From NCBI GenBank assembly GCA_031261565.1, contig JAISJK010000051.1:1-36983 (forward strand): a stretch of DNA of 36,983 nucleotides, read 5' to 3'. This document shows positions 30,215-36,983 of the stretch, one piece after another. Source of the DNA: Candidatus Adiutrix sp. (lineage in GTDB: Bacteria > Desulfobacterota > Desulfarculia > Adiutricales > Adiutricaceae). The stretch's first letter is position 1, and every line of letters starts with the position of its first letter. Under the pieces are notes generated by a model, which saw only the letters and a program-made list of their open reading frames with translations, had not been told where the DNA came from and did no database searches. The translations under genes and the position numbers were made by a program.

Positions 30215-31600
30215 GTGAAAACCAGCCGCCGATTTCTCGTCCTCATCGCTCTCCTGGCTCTCCTGGCCCTGACCGGCTGCGCCCGGGTCAGCCGGCCGGA
30301 GCAAAATCTGGCCGAACGGCTGGCCTTTGACGAGGCGGCCCGGGCCCGCTATAAGCTGGACGCGGACTGGTGGAAAGTCTATCAGGATGACCGGCTCAAC
30401 CAGCTGGTCAGTCAGGCCCTGGAGCGCAACCTGGATCTGGCCAAAGCCGCCCTCAGCGTCAACCGGGCCCTGTATGAAGCCAAACTGATCGCCGCTGACC
30501 TGACCCCCTCTTTCTCCGGGGGCCTGGAGGGCTCGGCCCGCCGAAACATCAAAGAGAGCGGGCCCTCGGCCCGCTCGGTCAGCGGCCAGGTGGGCCTCAG
30601 CTATGAGCTGGATCTGTGGCGGAAAGTGGCCGACGCGGCCAGCGCCGCCCAGTGGGAATACCGGGCCACGGTCGAAGACCTGGCCGCCGCCCGCCTGGCC
30701 CTGGTGGGCAGCGTGGTGGACGCTTATTTCCAGATGGCTTACCTCAATGACGCCCTGGCCGCCACTGAGCAGAATCTGAAAAATTATAAGGCCATTGAAG
30801 CCACGGTCGCGGCCAAACACCAGGCCGGCAAAGTGGCCGCAGTGGAGCCGGCCCAGGCCCGCCAGGCCGTCTTGAGCGCGGAAAACACTCTTCTGGATTT
30901 GCGGAATCAGCACCAGACCACCGAAGAGACGCTGCGCAATTTACTGAACTTCCAGCCGGCCCAGCCCCTGGCCCTGGAGGGCCTGACCCTGGCCGGGCTG
31001 AGGCTGCCGGAGCTGAACCTCAATATCCCCCTGTCCGTCCTGGCCAATAGGCCCGACCTCCGGGCGGCTGAATTTAGGGTGGAAAAGGCCTATAAAAATG
31101 TTCAGGAGGCGGAAAAGGGCTGGCTGCCCTCCATCAGCCTCAGCTCGATCCTGAGCTCGTCCGGCGATAAAGTGACCAACGCCTTCAACACGCCCATGGC
31201 CAGCGGGGCCCTGTCGGTCAGCCTGCCTTTTCTGGACTGGTCCCGGGTGTTATACAGCCTGCGCATTTCCGAAACCGATTTTGAGCGGATCCGCCTTGAT
31301 TTTGAAGAGGCTCTGACCACGGCCTTAAACGAGGTGGACACCTGCTATCAGACCTACCGCCGCAACCGTCAGGATTTGACCAACACCCGCCGGAAATACG
31401 CCAATGATCAGCGCATCAGCGCCTATTATCAGGATCGCTATCAGGCCGGGGCGGCCCAGCTATCCGACTGGCTCTCAGCGCTCAACACCACCAATTCCGC
31501 CCGTCTCGAGGCTTTAAATTCCCTAAACCGGGCCATCCAGTCGGTCAGTCTGACCTATCGGGCGCTGGCCGGGCGCTATGAGTCGGCCGGGGCGCTCTAG
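30215..31600 (+). CDS. TolC/OprM-like outer membrane efflux lipoprotein (GTG start)
   Basis: Lipobox ALTGCARV; NRPDLRAAEFRVEKAYKNVQEAEKGWLPSISL; follows macAB. Confidence 0.92.
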   Translation: MKTSRRFLVLIALLALLALTGCARVSRPEQNLAERLAFDEAARARYKLDADWWKVYQDDRLNQLVSQALERNLDLAKAALSVNRALYEAKLIAADLTPSFSGGLEGSARRNIKESGPSARSVSGQVGLSYELDLWRKVADAASAAQWEYRATVEDLAAARLALVGSVVDAYFQMAYLNDALAATEQNLKNYKAIEATVAAKHQAGKVAAVEPAQARQAVLSAENTLLDLRNQHQTTEETLRNLLNFQPAQPLALEGLTLAGLRLPELNLNIPLSVLANRPDLRAAEFRVEKAYKNVQEAEKGWLPSISLSSILSSSGDKVTNAFNTPMASGALSVSLPFLDWSRVLYSLRISETDFERIRLDFEEALTTALNEVDTCYQTYRRNRQDLTNTRRKYANDQRISAYYQDRYQAGAAQLSDWLSALNTTNSARLEALNSLNRAIQSVSLTYRALAGRYESAGAL

Positions 31601-32570
31601 CCCAGGCGGAAATCTCCTCCGGCCCGGCCGTGGCCGTGCCGACTTTCCCCACCACCACCCCGGCGGCCAGATTGGCCAGGCGGGCGCCCACCGCCAGGGG
31701 CGCACCCAGGGCCAGGGCGGCGGCCATGACCGCCACCACCGTATCCCCGGCCCCGCTGACATCAAAGACCGCCCGGGCCTGGGAGGGCAGCAGCACCGGC
31801 CGGCCCCCGGGCTCAGCCCCGGTCAGCAGCATCATGCCGTCTTCACTGCGGGTGATCAGCAGGTTAGCCAGCCCGCTCTCAACCATGACCCGGCGGCCGG
31901 CCGCCTCCAGCTCAGCTTCAGTCACGGCCTGGCCGCCGGCGGCCTCCGACAGCTCGGCCCGGTTGGGGGTGACCAGGGTGGCCCCCCGGTAGCGGCCATA
32001 GTCGGCCCCCTTGGGATCCACCACCACCGGCTTCCCGGCCTGACGGGCCAGAGAGATGATTTCCGGCAAAATATCGCCGGAGAGAGCGCCTTTGCCGTAA
32101 TCAGACAGGGCCAGGGCCCCGGCCCGGGGCAGCTCATCCCGCAGGGCGGCCAGAAATTCCTCGGCCGCCGGGCCGGCCAGCGGGCGCTCATCCTCTTCGT
32201 CATAGCGCACCACCTGCTGAATGCCGGCGATAATGCGGGTCTTGACGCTGGTGGGCCGGCCCTCGTCAGCGACCAGGCGGGGCCGGGGCAGCCCGGCCTC
32301 GCTAAAAAGATCGGCCAGGAGCGCGGCGTTCCGGTCGCGGCCGGTGACGCTGACGGTCAGGGGCCGGCAGGTCAGGGCCCCCAGATTTTTGACCACATTG
32401 CCCACGCCCCCGGGCATTAGGAGGCGCTTTTTAACTTTGACCACCGGCACCGGGGCCTCCGGGGAGATGCGGGTGGCCTGGCCGTAGATATAACGATCAA
32501 CCATAATATCGCCGGCGCAGAGGACGGTGACCCCCCGGAGGCGGGGTAAGAGGGCCAGGGCTGCTTCCAT
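31545..32570 (-). CDS. rfaE1: D-glycero-beta-D-manno-heptose-7-phosphate kinase-like (RfaE1/HldE kinase domain), PfkB family
   Basis: VLCAGDIMVDRYIYGQATRISPEAPVPVVKVKKRLLMPGGVGNVVKNL..., DVSGAGDTVVAVMAAALALG; no nucleotidyltransferase domain. Confidence 0.9.
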   Translation of the reverse strand: MEAALALLPRLRGVTVLCAGDIMVDRYIYGQATRISPEAPVPVVKVKKRLLMPGGVGNVVKNLGALTCRPLTVSVTGRDRNAALLADLFSEAGLPRPRLVADEGRPTSVKTRIIAGIQQVVRYDEEDERPLAGPAAEEFLAALRDELPRAGALALSDYGKGALSGDILPEIISLARQAGKPVVVDPKGADYGRYRGATLVTPNRAELSEAAGGQAVTEAELEAAGRRVMVESGLANLLITRSEDGMMLLTGAEPGGRPVLLPSQARAVFDVSGAGDTVVAVMAAALALGAPLAVGARLANLAAGVVVGKVGTATAGPEEISAWARAPRPTHSARPAPDRSD

Positions 32571-32592
32571 TTTAGCCTTTAGTCCGGAGATT

Positions 32593-33855
32593 TCATTTTG
32601 ACAGGCCCACCAGGGCGGCGAAACCCGGTTGAGCGTCCTGTCTGGCCATGGCCGCCAGAGCCGCTGGCGTGTCTTCGGCCGATTTCCAGCTGCGCAGGGC
32701 CACCGGGGCCCGGCGGGTGAGGAAGGCTGTTTTAACCAGAAAATTCAAGTCCCCCTGCACCGGCTGGAAATACAGGCCGCCGTCCTTGACCGCCACCGGC
32801 ATGAACAGGCCCTCCTGGTGGAGCTTCTGAAAAACCTGGGCCGGGTTGGGGTAGTGGTTGAAATTTTTGTTGAGGTGGCTGATTTGGGCCGGGGCCAGGT
32901 CGCGCAGACGGAAACTCTCGATGACCACCTCCCGGTTCAGAGCCGGGTCAAAGGCGCAGAGACCGCCCTTGACCGGGTGGTCAGGGTTCTGGGCCACAAT
33001 TTCCATGGTCATGCCAAAGCCCTGGTCAGCCAGGCCCAGGGCCAGGCCAATGGTTTCAAAATCAAGGGCCCGGGTCAGATAGTCCAGGTCTTCAATATTA
33101 TAGGAAACCAGGTCGGCGGTGTCGGCCAGCCGGCCAAAAAAATCAGCCCGGCTCAGGCGATGAATCTGCCCGGCCCGATCCAGGCGGAAAATCTGGCCGT
33201 CCATGGTTTTCTGCATGGCCATCTGGCCGTGGTTGTGCAGGCGCCGGGGCGTGGCCGGGTCAAAATTCCAGCCGTCCGGCCCCCGGGTCAGGCCGTAAAA
33301 GGCCGGCTGGGTCAGCAGGAGGAAATTTTCCGGGTTTAACCCCAGAAAGTCGGCGGCCAGAATGCGCCGGGTGATGGTCTCCCGGGCCCCTTCATTGACC
33401 ACCAGGAGGAGCTGCTGGCGGGCCAGCACCCGGGCCGGATCCAGCCCGGCCTCCCGGGCCAGGCCGGTCATTTCCAGCACCCACTGCCAGAGGTGGCGGG
33501 CCCCGAGGGGCAGGGGCAGGAGAGGGGGCGAACCGTTGGGGGCCACCTGGCCGGGCTCGATGAGATACTTGGGCCCCAGCTTCAGGCGGGTGGCCTCTCC
33601 GGCGGCGGCATGCTCCCAGAAAATCAAGCCCTCAAGGACAGCCCGGCGGGCCCGGTCGCGCAGATCGTCATCCAGATAATCATCCAGGGTAATCAGGCTG
33701 CGCGGCGGGGTCAGGCCGGCCAGGCCCGGGTAGGCGTTATAATCATCGCTGGCCGCCTGGGCCTCGGCCAGGCTGAGGCCGGCGAAATCGCGGTTGGCGA
33801 TCCGCCGGCAGGATTCGGCGTAGGAGGCCGGCGAGGTCAGATCCAGGTCGCTCAT
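32593..33855 (-). CDS. Divergent UDP-sugar pyrophosphorylase-like (UDPGP superfamily) protein
   Basis: N-terminal AAGEATRLKLGPKY resembles the (L/A)GGxGTRLGxxxPK signature; later VSYNIEDLDYLTRALDFETIGLALGLADQGFGMTMEIVAQNPDHPVKGGLCAFDPALNREVVIESFRL parallels UDPGP core; ATG at 33855. Confidence 0.55.
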   Translation of the reverse strand: MSDLDLTSPASYAESCRRIANRDFAGLSLAEAQAASDDYNAYPGLAGLTPPRSLITLDDYLDDDLRDRARRAVLEGLIFWEHAAAGEATRLKLGPKYLIEPGQVAPNGSPPLLPLPLGARHLWQWVLEMTGLAREAGLDPARVLARQQLLLVVNEGARETITRRILAADFLGLNPENFLLLTQPAFYGLTRGPDGWNFDPATPRRLHNHGQMAMQKTMDGQIFRLDRAGQIHRLSRADFFGRLADTADLVSYNIEDLDYLTRALDFETIGLALGLADQGFGMTMEIVAQNPDHPVKGGLCAFDPALNREVVIESFRLRDLAPAQISHLNKNFNHYPNPAQVFQKLHQEGLFMPVAVKDGGLYFQPVQGDLNFLVKTAFLTRRAPVALRSWKSAEDTPAALAAMARQDAQPGFAALVGLSK

Positions 33856-33859
33856 GGCC

Positions 33860-34612
33860 TCAGCCGAGGGTCTTTTTGAAAATGGCCTGGGCCGCGGCCA
33901 CGGCCGGGCTGGCCCCCGGCTGGAGCAGAGAGCTGGGCTGGGCCTTTTGGTCAGCCTCATAGATGGTCAGGTCATCGGGCACGACCCCGGCCAGATTCAT
34001 CTTTTCCTTGGCGATGATGTCCAGCACTTCCGGGGAGACCTCCCCGCGCACCCGGTTGAGGATGAGATATTTGTTGGGCACGGTGATTTTCAGCTCGTCC
34101 ACCAGTTGCCAGATGCGGGTGGCCGCAGTCAGCCCCCGGCGGGAGGCGTCGGTGACCACGTAAAAGACATCCATATAGCGGGCCGTCAGGCGGGAGATAT
34201 GCTCCATGCCGGCCTCATTGTCAATGACCTGATAGGGGTAGTTTTGCAGGGCCTTTTCCAGCACGGCGGCCAGAACGGAGTTGGCCGCGCAGTAACAGCC
34301 GGCACCCTCGGGCTTGCCCATGACCACCAGGTCAATCTGGTCGCCCTCGACAATGGCCTCCTGGGTGCGCATTTCAATGAGCACATCCTTGGTGATGGAG
34401 ACATCGCCCACCGATGACTTCATCTCTTCCCGGGCTTCCGAGAGGGTGTGTTCCCAGGCCAGACCCAGGACATCGCCCAGATTGGCGTTGGAGTCGGCGT
34501 CCACGGCCAGCACCGGAGTGCGCCCGGTCTGCACCAGATATTTAATGGCCAGCCCGGCCATGGTGGTTTTGCCTGTGCCGCCCTTGCCGGCCATGCCTAT
34601 GATCAAGCTCAT
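33860..34612 (-). CDS. cooC: CooC/AcsF-type CO dehydrogenase maturation ATPase
   Basis: Deviant Walker A GKGGTGKTT; VMGKPEGAGCYCAANSVL (CxC CooC signature); VIDNEAGMEHISR. Confidence 0.9.
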   Translation of the reverse strand: MSLIIGMAGKGGTGKTTMAGLAIKYLVQTGRTPVLAVDADSNANLGDVLGLAWEHTLSEAREEMKSSVGDVSITKDVLIEMRTQEAIVEGDQIDLVVMGKPEGAGCYCAANSVLAAVLEKALQNYPYQVIDNEAGMEHISRLTARYMDVFYVVTDASRRGLTAATRIWQLVDELKITVPNKYLILNRVRGEVSPEVLDIIAKEKMNLAGVVPDDLTIYEADQKAQPSSLLQPGASPAVAAAQAIFKKTLG

Positions 34613-34627
34613 TAGAGTCGCTCCTTT

Positions 34628-35986
34628 TTAAAATTCCAGGTTATTGGGGGTGCGGGGGAAGGGAATCACATCCCGGATATTGTTCACCCCGGTCAGCATC
34701 ATCAGCAGCCGCTCAAACCCGAGGCCAAAGCCGGCGTGAGGTGCCCCGCCGTAGCGGCGGCTGTCCAGATACCACCAGTAGTTGGCCAGGTTCAGGTGGA
34801 GGGATTCCATGCGCCGGGTCAAGACCTCCAGCCGCTCTTCGCGCTGGCTGCCCCCCACCAGCTCGCCCACCCTGGGCGCCAGGAGATCCATGGCCGCCAC
34901 TGTCCGCTCATCATCGCTCAGGCGCATATAAAAAGGCTTGATGGCGGCCGGGTAGTCGTAAACAATGACCGGCTTTTTAAAGTGCGCCTCGCAGAGGTAG
35001 CGCTCGTGCTCGGTCTGGAGGTCACCGCCCCATTCCGGCCGGAACTCAAATTTAGCCCCGGAACTTTTCAGTATATCAATAGCCTCATCATAGGGCAAGC
35101 GCTGGTAGGGCTCGGCCACCAGATTGGCCAGGCGGTCAAAGAGGCCGGGCTCGACGAAGCGGTCAAAGAGAGCCAGGTCGTCCCGGGCCTCCTTTAAAGC
35201 GAATTCGGTCAGATGCTTGACCAGAGATTCGGCCAGATCCATGTTATCCTGGAGGTCGGCAAAGGCCGCCTCCGGCTCAATCATCCAGAATTCGGCGGCG
35301 TGGCGGGGGGTGTTGGAGTTTTCGGCCCGGAAAGCGGGGCCGAAAGTATAGACCCGGCCCAGAGCCAGGGCCAGCATTTCGGCCGGGAGCTGGCCGGAGA
35401 CCGTCAGGGAGGCCTCCCGGCCGAAGAAATCGTCAGCCGGCTGGCCCCCCGGGGGCAGGGTGGTCACCCGGAACATTTCCCCGGCCCCCTCGCAGTCGCT
35501 GCCGGTGATGATGGGGGTGTGGATGTAAAAGAAGCCCCGCTGGCGGAAAAAATCGTGGATGGCCAGGGAGAGGCGGCTGCGGAGGCGGAAGATGGCCCCG
35601 AATTTGTTGGTTCGGGCCCGGAGGTGGGCCTGTTCCCGCAGAAATTCATCGGAGTGGCGTTTTTTCTGTAGGGGGTAGGTGTCGTCGGCCGGGCCGATCA
35701 GAGTCACTTCCGTGGCCCGGAGCTCCCACTTCTGCCCGCCGCCCGGGGAGGCCACCAGCTGGCCCCGGACAGCCACCGCCGCGCCGGTGTGGGCCTGTTT
35801 GACGGCCGAATAGGTCGGCAGGGCTTCATCGACTACGGCCTGGAGGTTGGCCAGGCAGGAGCCGTCACTGATTTCCAGAAAGGAAAAGCCCTTGGCGTCG
35901 CGCCTGGTCCGCACCCAGCCCCGGGCCGTGATTTCCCCGCCCTCCGGCGCCCGGCCGGCCAGTATTTCCGCTATGGTTATCTTCAT
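34628..35986 (-). CDS. asnS: Asparaginyl-tRNA synthetase
   Basis: MKITIAEILAG...GWVRTRRDAKGFSFLEISDGSC...AEFWMIEPEAAFADL...GFGLGFERLLMMLTGVNNIRDVIPFPRTPNNLEF; the ATG at 35986 is preferred to the track start at 36040. Confidence 0.96.
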   Translation of the reverse strand: MKITIAEILAGRAPEGGEITARGWVRTRRDAKGFSFLEISDGSCLANLQAVVDEALPTYSAVKQAHTGAAVAVRGQLVASPGGGQKWELRATEVTLIGPADDTYPLQKKRHSDEFLREQAHLRARTNKFGAIFRLRSRLSLAIHDFFRQRGFFYIHTPIITGSDCEGAGEMFRVTTLPPGGQPADDFFGREASLTVSGQLPAEMLALALGRVYTFGPAFRAENSNTPRHAAEFWMIEPEAAFADLQDNMDLAESLVKHLTEFALKEARDDLALFDRFVEPGLFDRLANLVAEPYQRLPYDEAIDILKSSGAKFEFRPEWGGDLQTEHERYLCEAHFKKPVIVYDYPAAIKPFYMRLSDDERTVAAMDLLAPRVGELVGGSQREERLEVLTRRMESLHLNLANYWWYLDSRRYGGAPHAGFGLGFERLLMMLTGVNNIRDVIPFPRTPNNLEF

Positions 35987-36052
35987 TAAACACCCGCCCA
36001 AATATATCCGTAATTTAATGCCTAATGAGGCAAAGGTCAAGGGCTCAGGGGC

Positions 36053-36081
36053 TTGCCTTCCTGTATCAATCCAGCTAAACT
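36053..36081 (+). promoter_or_regulatory. Predicted promoter for the small antitoxin-like gene
   Basis: TTGCCT (36053-36058), 17-nt spacer, TAAACT (36076-36081); AAGGAGAG upstream of the ATG at 36103. Confidence 0.45.
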
Positions 36082-36102
36082 GAAATATAAGGAGAGCCCC
36101 AA

Positions 36103-36306
36103 ATGAATACTGTTGTAAAACATGAAATGTTATATCAACTCATTAGCGAGCTATCAGCTGAAGCTACGGAGCAGGCGATAGATTATGTTGAATATTTAGC
36201 CGCGCGGGAAGCGAAGGAAAATATTGACGATATGGCCTATATAGAGGCGGTCAAGGATGAGGAGTCAATACCGCTGGAAGACGCGTTACAGGGCCTTGGG
36301 CTTTGA
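36103..36306 (+). CDS. Small antitoxin-like protein (DUF2281/RelB-type N-terminus suggested)
   Basis: 67 aa, strong SD; MLYQLISELSAEATEQAIDYVEYLAARE...EEAIPLEDAL-like layout typical of small antitoxins; followed 2 nt later by ATGACCTATACTGTCACAATA. Confidence 0.5.
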   Translation: MNTVVKHEMLYQLISELSAEATEQAIDYVEYLAAREAKENIDDMAYIEAVKDEESIPLEDALQGLGL

Positions 36307-36308
36307 TA

Positions 36309-36407
36309 ATGACCTATACTGTCACAATATTATGGTATAATGGCGGAAAAGTCACTAGTGATGAAGAAGCCAATGGAACACGGCGCAGAACGGGGGTTTT
36401 ATGGATT
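36309..36407 (+). pseudogene. Possible truncated RelE-type toxin start
   Basis: MTYTVTILWYNGG... : the first 7-9 residues look like a RelE-family start, then the reading loses similarity and stops. Confidence 0.3.
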
Positions 36408-36549
36408 TGATGGAGGGGCAGGGTATCTACAGACAGCTCAGTCTCCCAGGGAAATTTTGGCGGAAGATTTTAAGTCTTTAAACGGAGGTATTCCCATAAA
36501 CGGTGGTTGGGGCTATACCATGGATGAGGCCTGCATCATTGAAAAAGAT
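36340..36549 (+). pseudogene. N-terminal fragment of an uncharacterised protein with a GGWGYT..(D/E)A.II(D/E)K(D/N) motif, truncated at the repeat element
   Basis: REILAEDFKSLNGGIPINGGWGYTMDEACIIEKD, then reading enters the terminal repeat (VSVHGN*). Confidence 0.4.
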
Positions 36550-36761
36550 GTAAGCGTTCACGGCAATTGAAAGCGCTTGTATGGCCGTAGCCGAAGAAGA
36601 AACCACCCCGGCCCTGCGGGCCACCCCTCCACGGGAGGGGAATACAGATGCAACGTCCGTTCTTAAAAGTCCCCTCCTCTGGAGGGGTGGCGGCTCCCCG
36701 CCGACGGGGTGGTTTCTTCCAATGGCGATGCTACCAACGGAATACTGCGGTGAACGCTTAC
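36550..36761. mobile_element. 212-bp nested inverted-repeat element (MITE/BIME-like, non-autonomous)
   Basis: Perfect 12-bp termini GTAAGCGTTCAC (36550-36561) / GTGAACGCTTAC (36750-36761); inner 15-bp inverted repeat GAAGAAACCACCCCG (36596-36610) / CGGGGTGGTTTCTTC (36705-36719); inner hairpins GGCCCtgcGGGCC, CCCCTCCacgGGAGGGG, CCCCTCCtctGGAGGGG. Confidence 0.8.
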
Positions 36762-36860
36762 GCGTTTTTTGAGCCAATCGTCCAGGATGGGCACGCCGCA
36801 ACAAAAGGCGCTAAGGTCATGGTCAGAATTTATCGGCTCCGGGCCGATGAAGACCGACAT
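36762..36860 (-). pseudogene. TacT-like GNAT toxin, N-terminal 33 codons only, truncated at the repeat element
   Basis: MSVFIGPEPINSDHDLSAFCCGVPILDDWLKKR matches the conserved N-terminus of TacT/AtaT-type GNAT toxins; translation past 36762 enters the terminal repeat. Confidence 0.75.
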
Positions 36861-36983
36861 CAGTCATCCCAGGGCGCTTTGCCGGCCAGAAGTTTGCGCA
36901 ATCCTGGGTTTTCCTGCGGCGGGGCATCCAATAAGCGATTGAACTCAGCCCATTGCTCGGCATTCAAGTGAAATTCTGTCCGA
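36860..36983 (-). CDS. TacA-like DUF1778 antitoxin, C-terminal part (cut by window edge)
   Basis: ...RTEFHLNAEQWAEFNRLLDAPPQENPGLRKLLAGKAPWDD*; TGATG overlap with the toxin start. Confidence 0.8.
   Translation of the reverse strand, partial: RTEFHLNAEQWAEFNRLLDAPPQENPGLRKLLAGKAPWDD

Noticed and set aside
29963-30913. 316-aa minus-strand ORF opposite macB/tolC-like
   Set aside because: Mirror ORF; both plus-strand genes are clearly conserved families.
31578-32420. 280-aa plus-strand ORF opposite rfaE1
   Set aside because: Composition is Gly/Gln/Pro-rich and antisense to a clear PfkB kinase; no motif.
36581-36772. 63-aa plus-strand ORF inside the element, considered as an element-encoded peptide
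   Set aside because: Most of it is translation of the palindromic arms; no start context or SD.
36478-36804. 108-aa minus-strand ORF spanning the repeat element
   Set aside because: Runs through both arms and both flanks of the inverted-repeat element; no protein-like features.

Overview
The window looks like part of a Desulfobacterota/deltaproteobacteria-like chromosome (my inference from gene content; no database search was possible). It runs in five blocks. (1) About 1-14.3 kb: the 3' end of tuf, then a nearly complete S10-spc-alpha ribosomal protein superoperon (rpsJ to rplQ, with secY, adk and rpoA). map, infA and rpsD are missing from their usual slots. (2) mreB-mreC-mreD-mrdA, then a convergent thiD-thiE pair. 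(3) A roughly 400-bp non-coding region with a good sigma70-like promoter and a chain of hairpins, followed by a small XRE/HTH regulator and pilMNOPQ. (4) A transposase remnant, tRNA-Thr(TGT), a small lipoprotein and a macA-macB-tolC-like efflux operon. (5) A minus-strand cluster asnS-cooC-(divergent UDPGP-like protein)-rfaE1. At the right edge is decayed accessory DNA: an orphan antitoxin, a 212-bp nested inverted-repeat (MITE/BIME-like) element, and a TacAT-type toxin-antitoxin pair whose GNAT toxin is cut off exactly at the element's terminal repeat. The most interesting signals are the structured leader upstream of the pil cluster, the nested element joining two unrelated truncated genes, and the divergent UDPGP-like protein next to cooC.
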